From positions 62,001-126,000 of the forward strand of contig NZ_UWYY01000019.1 of assembly GCF_900608595.1 (NCBI RefSeq): DNA of 64,000 nt. Direction: 5' to 3'. The DNA comes from Promicromonospora panici (GTDB lineage Bacteria > Actinomycetota > Actinomycetes > Actinomycetales > Cellulomonadaceae). Numbering within the stretch: the stretch's first letter is position 1; every line of letters starts with the position of its first letter. The translations under genes and the position numbers were made by a program. The notes beneath the pieces are model-generated. The model was not told the origin of the DNA. It saw only the letters and a program-made list of their open reading frames with translations, and made no database searches. This document shows positions 24,764-33,172 of this stretch, piece by piece.

Positions 24764-26715
24764 GCATCCTCCTGCGGTCCGGACCCGGTGGGTCCCATGG
24801 TCACCCGGAACGTGCCCGACTGCGCCTCCGCGCGCGCCGTCAGCCGTAACCGGGTCAGGTGCTCGCCCCATACTGCCGCCAGCTCCGGGTCGTCGAGCTC
24901 ACGCACGTCGAGCGCGGCGTCGACGGCCTCAGCGTCCCAGGTGAGGGCAAGCGCGCGGGCCGACCGCGGTGTGTCGTCCGGGGTGAACCGGACCACCGCG
25001 CGGCCGGGGGCGAGTGTGACGTCGCCGGCGAGCAGCCAGTGCCACGCCGTCGGGCCGTCGGTGGCTACCGGCGAACCTGCGTCCGAGAAGGTCCACGAGT
25101 CCTCGACCGTCACCACCTCGGCACCCGGATCGAGGGTGACCTCGCGCCACCACTGCTCGAGCCCGTCCACCAGGTAGGCCCCGGCCAGATCCAGCCCGGC
25201 CCGCCAGGTCCCGACTGGCGACTCGTCGCCGAACGTAGGCTTCGTCGCACTATCAGGGCTCAGAGAGCGACCAGCCCTACGTTCGGCGCCCGCGCCGGCA
25301 TCGGACACCTCGAAGTCGCGCGCCGCGAACTGTTCGCCCGGCGCCTGCTCCACCCCGCGGATCCGGGGGACGTTGTGCCAGTCGCCGCGGACCACCCATA
25401 GCTCGTACCGGTCCGGCCCGAAGGTCCCGGCGCGGTAGGTGGGCTTGCCGGCGTCGACCACGTGTGGCACGCCGTCGAGCGCCACGATGACCGAACCGAC
25501 GTCCACGTGGTTGTGGTTCTCGCCGTTGTGGCCGCCCTTGACCGACACCGCGAGCCCGCGCGTGGAGCCGGGCGCCGTGCGTGCCACCGCCACCCCGGTC
25601 GAGGGGAGGACAACCCGTCCCACCAGGGGCGACGGGGTGGCGGGGGCGCCGGCCCAGGCGGTGTCCGACAGCGTCCGGACGGCGCGGGGGAGCGAGTCGC
25701 GCTCGTCGAACGGGCCGCCCGGCAGCCCGCGGTACGACGCCGCGTGCCGGGCCGCTTCGTCGTCGCCCACCCGCAGGGCCCACGTGTGCACCACGTTCCA
25801 TGGCCAGGTGGCGAGCGGGCGTGCCGCGCCGTCGGCGACGTTGACGTACCAGTCGCCGCCGAGATGCATGGAGTGCGGGAAGGCGACGGTCGCGCGGATG
25901 CGGTCCAGTGCTTCCGGCTCCGGCTCGATCCCGGCGCACCCCAGCAGGTCCTGCGCCTCGAGCGCGCGGGCGGCGCCCTGCCACCAGTAGTGATAGCCCT
26001 CGTCCACCCCGCCGTCGGCGGGCAGCGAGGCCCAGTAGGCGGCGATCCCCTCCGCCACGAGCGCGGAGACTACCCGACGCCGGTCCGGGTCCTCCTCCAG
26101 CGCGAGGTTGGCGGCGAGCACGTTGCCCTGGATCCACGGGCTCCAGTTCATGATCGGGTGGTCGACGCCGAGCCACCACCAGTCGCGCCGTTCGCTGAAC
26201 GGCCGCAGCACCCGGGCCTGCGTCTCCAGCCGGATGCGCCAGCGCACGCCGGGCGCGCGGTCGTCGAGCGCGGGCCCGAGCAGGTGGTCGATCCACGCGA
26301 GCTGCGCGGCGACCTCGCCTGCGCCCAGGTCGAGATACGGCTCGGTGACCGTGGGCGTGACGCGGCCGAAGCGGTCGTGCGTGTCGTCGTGCGCGGCCCA
26401 GCACCAGGTCGACTGCTCGCACAGCAGGAGCACACCGTCGACCACCTCGTCGATGCGATCGACGCGCGGGTCGTGCAGCGCTGCCAGCGTGGCGCGGGTC
26501 AACCGTGAGTGCCGGGCGGCGACCTGCGCTTCGTAGACCGTGCGGTCGCCGTCACGAAAGAACCGGGCGTACTGCGAGGCGAGGGTCTGCGGCCAGGGGG
26601 TGCCGCGCTCGGCGTCCGCCGCCGTGAGCACGGGCGCGAGAGCCTCGGTGACGTGGCCGGACACCCAGAAGCTCCGGTCCGTGACGTCGGGAGCGGGCAG
26701 CGACGCTGCTGTCAT
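24760..26715 (-). CDS. Heparinase II/III-like polysaccharide lyase family protein
   Basis: A 651-residue protein with an (alpha/alpha) toroid N-terminal half (many Trp/His: DWWWLGVDHPIMNWSPWIQG, YHYWWQGAARAL) and a beta-sandwich C-terminal half with the heparinase II/III motif KGGHNGENHNHVDVGSVIVA. These His/Asn residues are the usual lyase-core positions. No signal peptide, so it would act on imported oligosaccharides. ATG 26715 has GGAGG 8 bases upstream. A 60-base inverted repeat (25228-25287) is translated in frame as about twenty residues (RAGRSLSPDSATKPTFGD region) and looks like an insertion in a loop. Family members cleave uronic-acid polysaccharides; the substrate here is unknown, but pectic fragments fit the context. 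Confidence 0.83.
   Translation of the reverse strand: MTAASLPAPDVTDRSFWVSGHVTEALAPVLTAADAERGTPWPQTLASQYARFFRDGDRTVYEAQVAARHSRLTRATLAALHDPRVDRIDEVVDGVLLLCEQSTWCWAAHDDTHDRFGRVTPTVTEPYLDLGAGEVAAQLAWIDHLLGPALDDRAPGVRWRIRLETQARVLRPFSERRDWWWLGVDHPIMNWSPWIQGNVLAANLALEEDPDRRRVVSALVAEGIAAYWASLPADGGVDEGYHYWWQGAARALEAQDLLGCAGIEPEPEALDRIRATVAFPHSMHLGGDWYVNVADGAARPLATWPWNVVHTWALRVGDDEAARHAASYRGLPGGPFDERDSLPRAVRTLSDTAWAGAPATPSPLVGRVVLPSTGVAVARTAPGSTRGLAVSVKGGHNGENHNHVDVGSVIVALDGVPHVVDAGKPTYRAGTFGPDRYELWVVRGDWHNVPRIRGVEQAPGEQFAARDFEVSDAGAGAERRAGRSLSPDSATKPTFGDESPVGTWRAGLDLAGAYLVDGLEQWWREVTLDPGAEVVTVEDSWTFSDAGSPVATDGPTAWHWLLAGDVTLAPGRAVVRFTPDDTPRSARALALTWDAEAVDAALDVRELDDPELAAVWGEHLTRLRLTARAEAQSGTFRVTMGPTGSGPQEDA
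25228..25287. repeat. In-frame inverted repeat inside the heparinase-like gene
   Basis: Outer arms GCCGAACGTAGG (25228-25239) and CCTACGTTCGGC (25276-25287) are exact complements; inner GTCGC/GCGAC continues the stem. It keeps the reading frame and encodes a Ser/Arg/Pro-rich stretch without homology to the fold. Confidence 0.65.
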
Positions 26716-26730
26716 GTGCTGTTCCTCCAG

Positions 26731-26746
26731 TGATCGAAAATGATCG
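26731..26746. promoter_or_regulatory. Direct-repeat operator TGATCGAAAATGATCG
   Basis: TGATCG repeated with 10-base period, 15 bases upstream of the heparinase start. The twin site is at 26815-26830. The spacing of one helical turn suits the DeoR-type regulator of this operon. Confidence 0.55.
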
Positions 26747-26814
26747 TATAGGAACTCTTCGAAAGGTGCCAGGGCTTGCCAAGTGCCGTGTCCTAGGCTT
26801 CAATGGGCACCGGC

Positions 26815-26830
26815 CGATCGTAGTTGATCG
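26815..26830. promoter_or_regulatory. Direct-repeat operator CGATCGTAGTTGATCG
   Basis: Same pattern and 10-base period as 26731-26746, located on the dehydrogenase side of the divergent promoter region, 84 bases away. One site per divergent gene is the simplest reading. Confidence 0.55.
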
Positions 26831-26883
26831 GAATTGTTCGTCTGGACGGCCGGGCGAACGCGGACTCGAAGGAGAGGAGCGCG

Positions 26884-27909
26884 GTGGTGCGGCGACCTGA
26901 GGCCCTGCTCGTCATGGACGACCGGGCGCGGAGCATGCAGTTCGGTCCCGACGAGGACACCCGGCTGCGTGCGCTCGCGACGCTGGGCGAGCCGGTGCGC
27001 GTCACCGCCTACGACACCCCGGAGGCGAAGGAACGTCTGGCCGACGTCGAGGTGCTGCTGACCTCGTGGGGAGCTCCCCGGATCACTGCCGACGTGCTCG
27101 ACCTGGCCCCGAACCTGCGCGCGGTGCTGCACTGCGCCGGCACGGTCCGGCCGCTCGTGTCCGACGCCGTCTGGGAGCGCGGGCTGCTCGTCACCAACGC
27201 GGTGGCCGAGAACGCGCTGCCGGTCGCGGAGTTCACGGTGGCCGCGATCTTCATGGCAGGAAAGAAGGCGCCGTTCCTCGCGAACCTTGCCCGCACGCGC
27301 CGTGACGACTGGTCCTACCTCGGCGACCACGGCATCCTCTCGAACCGGGAGCGCACCGTCGGGATCGTCGGGTTCTCCCGGACCGGGCGGCAGGTGGTGG
27401 CCCGGCTGACCGTGGCCGGCTCGGGTCCCGAGACCCGCGAGATCCTCGTCGCCGACCCGTTCGCGGACCCGGCGGTCGTGGCTGCGGCGGGCGGGCGGCT
27501 GGTGCCCCTCGACGAGCTGCTCGCGTCGTCCGACATCGTCTCCCTGCACGCCCCTGAGCTGCCCTCGACGCGCCACCTGATCGGCGCACGCGAGCTGGCC
27601 CTGATGCCGGACGGCGCCACGCTGATCAACACCGCCCGCGGCGCCGTCGTGGACACCGCCGCGCTGGAGCGCGAGTGCGCGACCGGCCGCATCTACGCGA
27701 TGCTCGACGTCACCGAGCCGGAGCCGCTGCCGGCGTCGTCCGTGCTGTACGACCTGCCGAACGTGATGATCACCCCGCACATCGCGGGCTCGCTCGGCAC
27801 CGAGGCACGCCGGATGACGGCCGCCGCACTCGACGAGCTGGAGCGGTACGCGCGGGGCGAGGCGGCGCGCAGCGCGGTGACGCGCGCGGACATGGAGTTC
27901 GTCGCATGA
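26884..27909 (+). CDS. D-isomer-specific 2-hydroxyacid dehydrogenase family protein
   Basis: A 341-residue NAD-dependent dehydrogenase of the phosphoglycerate dehydrogenase-like group. The N-terminal part (EVLLTSWGAPRITADVLDLA) is followed by the NAD-binding segment TVGIVGFSRTGRQVVARL (about residues 158-175) and catalytic landmarks INTARGAVVD (Arg) and LPNVMITPHIAGS (His). GTG 26884 follows AAGGAGAGGAG. It is translationally coupled to the DUF2264 gene. Related dehydrogenases occur in pectin and rhamnogalacturonan loci, but the reaction, probably reduction or oxidation of a sugar-derived hydroxyacid, cannot be fixed from the sequence. Confidence 0.87.
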   Translation: MVRRPEALLVMDDRARSMQFGPDEDTRLRALATLGEPVRVTAYDTPEAKERLADVEVLLTSWGAPRITADVLDLAPNLRAVLHCAGTVRPLVSDAVWERGLLVTNAVAENALPVAEFTVAAIFMAGKKAPFLANLARTRRDDWSYLGDHGILSNRERTVGIVGFSRTGRQVVARLTVAGSGPETREILVADPFADPAVVAAAGGRLVPLDELLASSDIVSLHAPELPSTRHLIGARELALMPDGATLINTARGAVVDTAALERECATGRIYAMLDVTEPEPLPASSVLYDLPNVMITPHIAGSLGTEARRMTAAALDELERYARGEAARSAVTRADMEFVA

Positions 27910-29879
27910 CCCGCCACGTGTCCGATGCCCAGGTCAACCCGGTGACTTCTGCGCCTGACAGGTCGGGGGCCACCGGGCCCGAGGCGCGCGCCTGGCTCGC
28001 CTCCTACGCCGACGGGCTCCTGGCCGCGGTCCAGCCGTACGTGTCGCCGAGCGGGTCGCTCATCACGCTGCCCGGCACGCCGGGCGGGTACGGCACCGCC
28101 GTCGACGGCCTCGAAGGCTTTGCGCGGACGTTCCTCCTCGCCGGCTTCCGGCTCGCGGGGGAGGACGGGGCGGACCCGCATCATCTCGCCGAGCGGTACG
28201 CGGCCGGCCTGGCCGCGGGCACCGACACCGCACATCCCGAGCGCTGGACCCGGCCCGAGGAGCACGGCCAGGCCAAGGTCGAGGCCGCCTCGCTCGCCCT
28301 GGTCCTCGACATGACACGGCCCTGGATCTGGGACCGCCTGGCACCCGACGTGCAGGAACGCACGGTGGAGTACCTCGGCTCGGTGGTCGGTGACCGCGAC
28401 TACCCGGACAACAACTGGGTCTGGTTCCGGATCGTCGTCGAGACGTTCCTGCGGTCGGTCGGCGGTCCGTTCTCCGCCGACGACGTCGCCCGCGACCTCG
28501 CCGCGCACGACCGGTTCCGCCGACCGGGCGGCTGGTTCGCCGACGGACCCGAGCGGAGCTTCGACCACTACGCCGGCTGGGCCCTGCACCTTTACCCCGC
28601 GCTGTGGCAGCGGATGCCGGGTGCGGCGGAGGTCGCGCAGGCGGCGGGTGACGACCTGGCCGTCCGCTCGGCGTCCGACCGGGAGCACCTGGCGCGCTAC
28701 CTCACCGACGCGCTGGCCCTCGTCGGGTCCGACGGCGCTCCGCTCCTCCAGGGCCGCAGCCTCACCTACCGCTTCGCGGCCGCCGCGCCGTTCTGGGCCG
28801 GTGCCTTCGCGGGCGTCGGCCGGCCGGGGCAGCTGCGCGAGGCGGCGACCCGCATCGTGCGGCACTTCGCCGACCACGGCGTGCCGGGTCCGGACGGGCT
28901 CCTCACGCTCGGCTGGCACGGCCCATGGCGTCCCATAGCGCAGCGGTACAGCGGCCCCGGCTCGCCGTACTGGGCGAGCAAGGGCCTGCTCGGCCTCGCA
29001 CTCCCCGCCTCGCACGAGGTGTGGACGGCTGCCCCCGAGCCGCTCCCCGTGGACGACGGCGACGTGCTCGCGATCGCCGCCGCGCCCGGCTGGGCGATCA
29101 GCGCCACGCGCGACGACGGGATAGTCCGCGTCATCAACCACGGCACCGACCACGCGCTGCCCGGGGCCGACGGCGGCGACTCGCCGCTGTACGCGCGGCT
29201 CGGCTACTCGACCGCGACGTCCCCGCTGCTCGACGCCGACGCCTGGACCTCACCGCTCGACCAGGCGGTGGTGCTGCTGAACACGCAGAACGAGGCAACT
29301 CACCGAACAGGCTTCACCCCCCACCCCGTTGAGTGCGGGACATTCGCCCCGTCCGACCCCTCCGACAGGGCGAATGTGCAGCACTCAACGGGCTCGGGTG
29401 AGGTCGTTGCGCTCGGTTCCACGGCCGACGCGCACTGGGTCGAGGCCGATCTCTCCGTCCCCGATCACGGGTCCGGGCGGCCGGGCTCGTCGACGCCGGC
29501 GGGCCGGATCACCACCGTCTCGATCGTCCGGGGCGCGTGGGAAGTCCGTCTGGTGCGGGTCGAAGGCTCGGCCGAGGCGGCCACGGCGCTGCGGATCGGC
29601 GGGTGGGCCGCCGGGCCAGAGCTCGCCTCGGCCCTGGTCCCGCTGTCGGGCGACGTCGCGCCGGTCTGCGGCGAGACGACCTCCGACGACGCCACCCCGC
29701 TCGCCGGGCCGACGACCACCCCCTGGCTGCGGTACGCCCCGGTCCCTGCCGGCTGGGTCGCCGCCGCCGTACACCTGGCGCGCACGCCCGCCGTCGGGCA
29801 CCCACAGCTTGACCTCACCACCGGACAGGCCGCCGTGACCTGGCCGGATGGCAAACGGACCACGGCAACCCTGCCCTGA
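27906..29879 (+). CDS. DUF2264 domain protein
   Basis: A 657-residue protein whose first 400 residues match the DUF2264 type: LPGTPGGYGTAVDGLEGFAR, YPDNNWVWFRIVVETFLRSV and ERSFDHYAGWALHLYPALWQ, Trp/Tyr/Asp-rich motifs like those in (alpha/alpha)6-barrel glycan-active proteins. The ending QRYSGPGSPYWASKGLLGLA belongs to the same module; a beta-rich domain follows. No signal peptide. ATG 27906 overlaps the dehydrogenase stop. DUF2264 has no firmly assigned activity that I can state; its repeated presence near pectin genes suggests an unsaturated-uronide or glycoside hydrolase-like role. A hairpin (29325-29392) is read in frame between the two domains. Confidence 0.82.
   Translation: MTRHVSDAQVNPVTSAPDRSGATGPEARAWLASYADGLLAAVQPYVSPSGSLITLPGTPGGYGTAVDGLEGFARTFLLAGFRLAGEDGADPHHLAERYAAGLAAGTDTAHPERWTRPEEHGQAKVEAASLALVLDMTRPWIWDRLAPDVQERTVEYLGSVVGDRDYPDNNWVWFRIVVETFLRSVGGPFSADDVARDLAAHDRFRRPGGWFADGPERSFDHYAGWALHLYPALWQRMPGAAEVAQAAGDDLAVRSASDREHLARYLTDALALVGSDGAPLLQGRSLTYRFAAAAPFWAGAFAGVGRPGQLREAATRIVRHFADHGVPGPDGLLTLGWHGPWRPIAQRYSGPGSPYWASKGLLGLALPASHEVWTAAPEPLPVDDGDVLAIAAAPGWAISATRDDGIVRVINHGTDHALPGADGGDSPLYARLGYSTATSPLLDADAWTSPLDQAVVLLNTQNEATHRTGFTPHPVECGTFAPSDPSDRANVQHSTGSGEVVALGSTADAHWVEADLSVPDHGSGRPGSSTPAGRITTVSIVRGAWEVRLVRVEGSAEAATALRIGGWAAGPELASALVPLSGDVAPVCGETTSDDATPLAGPTTTPWLRYAPVPAGWVAAAVHLARTPAVGHPQLDLTTGQAAVTWPDGKRTTATLP
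29325..29392. repeat. In-frame hairpin inside the DUF2264 gene
   Basis: CCCGTTGAGTGC (29325-29336) pairs exactly with 29381-29392, and ACATTCGCCC (29340-29349) pairs with 29368-29377. Outer CTCACC/GGTGAG extends it. It is translated as a Pro/Ser/His-rich linker (PHPVECGTFAPSDPSDRANV). Confidence 0.7.
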
Positions 29880-29894
29880 CCACCCACGCGCTCC

Positions 29895-29909
29895 CGATGG
29901 ACACCATCG
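29895..29909. promoter_or_regulatory. Inverted repeat CGATGGACACCATCG upstream of the YesO-like gene
   Basis: A perfect 6+3+6 inverted repeat in the 67-base gap between DUF2264 and the binding protein. It could be a small operator or an attenuating hairpin; nothing else in the gap decides. Confidence 0.35.
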
Positions 29910-29946
29910 AGGTCGTGGGACAGCAATCACTCGAAGGAGAGTAGAG

Positions 29947-31242
29947 ATGAACCGCAAGATCATGAGCGCGGTCGGCGTCGCTGCCGCCGCGTCGCTGGCC
30001 CTGACGGGGTGCGGCGGAGAGACCGAGCCCGAGGCCGCCGAAGGCCCGGTCACCATCACCCTGGCCGGCTGGGACTTCGCGTCCACGCCGGAGTTCCAGA
30101 CGCTCGCGGACGCCTATCACGAGGCGAACCCGGACGTCACCGTGGAGCTCAAGGAGTACCCGGCGGGCGAGGAGTACGACACGGCGCTCACCGCCGACCT
30201 GTCTGCGGACGCGGCGCCAGACGTCTTCATCGTGAAGAACCTGAAGAACTACGTCACGTTCCAGGAGGGCGGCACGCTGCTCGACATCTCGGACGTGGCA
30301 GCCGAGCTCGACCCGGCGACCGGCGGCCTGGAACCGATGGCGGTCGACGGCGCGACCTACGCGGTGCCCTACCGCCAGGACTCGTGGTTCCTGTTCTACA
30401 ACAAGGAGCTGTTCGAGAAGGCAGGCGTCGACCTGCCCGACGGGTCCTGGACCTGGGACGACTACGCCGAGGCCGCGGAGACGCTGACCAAGGAGATCGA
30501 CGAGAAGGAGGTCATGGGCACCTACCTGCACAGCTGGCAGTCCACCGTGCAGGGCTTCGCGCTCGCGCAGACCGAGGGGGCGGCGCTGGACAGCGGCGAC
30601 TTCTCGTTCCTCGCGCCGTACTACGAGCGCGAGCTCGCGCTGCAGGACGCCGGCGCGCAGCCGTCGTACGCCACGGTCACCACGAACGAGCTGACCTACC
30701 AGGCGCAGTTCGGCACCCAGAAGGCAGCGATGATGCCCATGGGCTCGTGGTACATCGGCACGCTGGTGGCCGAGCAGGAATCGGGTGCCGCCGAGACGTT
30801 CGAGTGGGGCATCGCGCCGATCCCGCAGCTCGACGAGTCGACGACGGGTACCGAGAACACGCCGGTCACCTTCGGCGACCCGACCACGATGGGCATCAAC
30901 GCGGGGATCGACGAATCGAAGATCGAGGCCGCGAAGGGCTTCCTGAAGTTCGCCGCCGGCCCCGAGGGCGCCGCCGCACTCGCCGGGATCGGCATCACGC
31001 CGGCCCTGATCGACGACACCGTGGCCGACGAGATCTTCTCGCTGGAGGGTGTGCCGCAGGACGACCTGTCCCGCTTCGCCTACACGACGCACGAGACGCT
31101 GCCGGAGAACCCGGTGGGTCAGAACACATCGGCCATCCAGACCATCCTGGGTGAGACGCACTCCGCGATCATGTCCGAGTCCACCCCGGTGGACGAGGCG
31201 ATCACCGAGGCCGAGGAGCGCGTCGCCAACGAGGTCGGCTGA
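29947..31242 (+). CDS. Extracellular sugar-binding lipoprotein, YesO-like
   Basis: A 431-residue solute-binding protein, family 1. The signal peptide ends in lipobox LTGCG with Cys22. ITLAGWDFASTPEFQTLADA, EEYDTALTADLSADAAPDVF and MPMGSWYIGTLV are standard family landmarks. ATG 29947 lies behind AAGGAGAG. It begins the importer cassette SBP-permease-permease-DUF624; in Bacillus the equivalent YesOPQ with YesL imports rhamnogalacturonan fragments (known family context), so that ligand class is inferred. The strong family C hairpin right after this gene may raise its expression over the permeases. Confidence 0.88.
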   Translation: MNRKIMSAVGVAAAASLALTGCGGETEPEAAEGPVTITLAGWDFASTPEFQTLADAYHEANPDVTVELKEYPAGEEYDTALTADLSADAAPDVFIVKNLKNYVTFQEGGTLLDISDVAAELDPATGGLEPMAVDGATYAVPYRQDSWFLFYNKELFEKAGVDLPDGSWTWDDYAEAAETLTKEIDEKEVMGTYLHSWQSTVQGFALAQTEGAALDSGDFSFLAPYYERELALQDAGAQPSYATVTTNELTYQAQFGTQKAAMMPMGSWYIGTLVAEQESGAAETFEWGIAPIPQLDESTTGTENTPVTFGDPTTMGINAGIDESKIEAAKGFLKFAAGPEGAAALAGIGITPALIDDTVADEIFSLEGVPQDDLSRFAYTTHETLPENPVGQNTSAIQTILGETHSAIMSESTPVDEAITEAEERVANEVG

Positions 31243-31262
31243 CCCCTAGCGCGGTAAGGCCA

Positions 31263-31327
31263 TGGTTGTGGGCGTGATCGTTGCGCCTCAAACGGACGCG
31301 TAATCGCAACGATCACGCCCACAACCA
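31263..31327. terminator. Hairpin repeat, family C copy 2, between binding protein and permease genes
   Basis: A perfect 23-bp stem (31263-31285 with 31305-31327; outer part TGGTTGTGGGCGTGATCG) and a 19-base loop containing CCTCAAACGGACG. Inside a co-directional operon it probably acts as a partial terminator or mRNA-stabilising hairpin for the binding-protein message. Confidence 0.7.
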
Positions 31328-31379
31328 AGAGCTTGTCGCGGGTTCCGGACCATCCCGTCTTCCCGGAGGAGAAAGACCC

Positions 31380-32333
31380 ATGACGACACCGGTCGTCGGC
31401 AACCAGCGGACCCTCGGGTTCTCGCAGCCCGCACCCCAGCAACCGCTCAGGAAGCCACGTACGTCGCTCAAGCTGCGCAACGCACTGGTCGGCTGGACGT
31501 TCATCCTGCCGAACTTCCTCGGCTTCGCGGTGCTCACCCTCGGCCCGGTGCTCGCGCTGTTCTACTTCTCGCTGACGAGCTGGAACATCTTCGGCAACGC
31601 GGAATGGGTCGGCCTCGAGAACTTCACGCGGCTGGTCGAGGACAAGAGCTTCCACAAGGCTCTCGGCAACACCTTCTACTACGCCGCCCTGCACATCCCG
31701 CTCACCATCGTGGTGTCCCTGTGCCTGGCGCTGCTGCTCAACCAGAAGCTGCGCGGTGCCGCGTTCTTCCGCACCGTGGCCTTCTTCCCCTACATCACGT
31801 CGATCGTCGCGGTCGCCGTGGTGTGGAACATGCTGTTCAGCCCCGAGTTCGGGCCGATCAACCAGTTCCTGAGCCTGTTCATCGACGGCGACCTCCCCGG
31901 CTGGACGGTGTCCAAGGACTGGGCGATGCCGGCCGTGATCATCGTGGGCACCTGGAAGGACATGGGCTACTACATGCTCCTGTTCCTGGCCGGCCTGCAG
32001 ACCGTGCCGGGTGAGCTGCACGAGGCCGCCCGCATCGACGGCGCCAATGCCTGGCAGCGGTTCTGGAACGTCACGCTGCCCTGCTTGCGGCCCACGATGT
32101 TCTTCGTGACGGTCATGGTCACCATCCAGAGCTTCAAGGTCTTCGACCTGATCCTCGTCATGACTGACGGCGGTCCGGGGCAGTCGAGCCTCGTGCTCAG
32201 CCAGTACATCTGGCAGAAGGGCTTCGAGCAGTTCGAGCTGGGGTACGCCTCCGCCGTCGCCGTCGTCCTGTTCCTTATCTGCATCTCCGTGACCGTGGTG
32301 CAGTTCCTGTACAACAAGCGGAAGGAGGCGTGA
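31380..32333 (+). CDS. Carbohydrate ABC transporter permease, MalF/YesP type
   Basis: A 317-residue permease with six membrane segments; the EAA-loop is ELHEAARIDGANAWQRFWNV. ATG 31380 follows CGGAGGAG. Its stop and the next start share bases (TGATG). Together with the next gene it forms the channel for the YesO-like lipoprotein. No ATPase in the operon. Confidence 0.93.
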   Translation: MTTPVVGNQRTLGFSQPAPQQPLRKPRTSLKLRNALVGWTFILPNFLGFAVLTLGPVLALFYFSLTSWNIFGNAEWVGLENFTRLVEDKSFHKALGNTFYYAALHIPLTIVVSLCLALLLNQKLRGAAFFRTVAFFPYITSIVAVAVVWNMLFSPEFGPINQFLSLFIDGDLPGWTVSKDWAMPAVIIVGTWKDMGYYMLLFLAGLQTVPGELHEAARIDGANAWQRFWNVTLPCLRPTMFFVTVMVTIQSFKVFDLILVMTDGGPGQSSLVLSQYIWQKGFEQFELGYASAVAVVLFLICISVTVVQFLYNKRKEA

Positions 32334-33172
32334 TGGCCGCCCGCACGTCCCCGCTCCAGAGGTCCGGCCGGGTGCTGCTCTACGCGGTGATGATCGTCGC
32401 CGCGGCAGGCATCATGTTGCCGTTCATCTGGATGGTCGTCTCGTCCCTGAAGATGAACAACCAGGTGTTCACAGCACCGGTGCAGTGGATCCCGGACCCC
32501 GTGCAATGGCGTAACTACGTGGATATCTGGGCCAAGGCCGACATGGTCACCTGGGTGCGCAACACGCTCATCGTGTCGGTCGCTGTGACGTTCCTGCAGG
32601 TCCTGACCGGCAGCTTCGCCGCCTACGGCTTCGCCAAGATGCGTTTCCCCGGGCGCGATGCCCTGTTCCTGCTGTACATCGGGACCATCGCGGTGCCCTG
32701 GCAGTCCTACATGATTCCGCAGTTCCAGATGATCTCGGGCTGGGGGCTCAACAACACCCTCTTTGCGATCATGCTGCTGCAGGCGTTCGGCGCCTTCGGT
32801 GTGTTCCTCATGAAGCAGTACTACGAGTCCATCCCCGACTCCCTGTCGGAGGCGGCGCGCATCGACGGGCTCTCCGAGTACGGCATCTGGGCGCGGATCA
32901 TCCTGCCGCTGTCGGTTCCGGCCCTTGCCTCGCTGACGATCATCACGTTCGTCCAGACCTGGAACGACTACCTCGGTCCGCTCATCTACCTGCGCGACCG
33001 CCCGCTGTGGACCATCCAGCTCGGCCTGCAGTCGTTCGTCGGGGAGTACAACGCCGAGCACGCGCTGATCATGACGGGATCCGTGCTGTCCGTGCTGCCG
33101 ATCGCGCTCATCTTCTTCCTCGGCCAGCGGTACTTCGTCGAAGGCATCGCGACGACGGGCGTGAAGGGGTGA
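32333..33172 (+). CDS. Carbohydrate ABC transporter permease, MalG/YesQ type
   Basis: A 279-residue permease with six membrane segments; the docking loop is SLSEAARIDGLSEYGIWARI and the end YFVEGIATTGVKG is typical. ATG 32333 follows GAAGGAGG with a short spacer. A GTG one codon earlier is in frame and possible. Coupled to the following DUF624 gene by a GTGA overlap. Confidence 0.93.
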   Translation: MAARTSPLQRSGRVLLYAVMIVAAAGIMLPFIWMVVSSLKMNNQVFTAPVQWIPDPVQWRNYVDIWAKADMVTWVRNTLIVSVAVTFLQVLTGSFAAYGFAKMRFPGRDALFLLYIGTIAVPWQSYMIPQFQMISGWGLNNTLFAIMLLQAFGAFGVFLMKQYYESIPDSLSEAARIDGLSEYGIWARIILPLSVPALASLTIITFVQTWNDYLGPLIYLRDRPLWTIQLGLQSFVGEYNAEHALIMTGSVLSVLPIALIFFLGQRYFVEGIATTGVKG

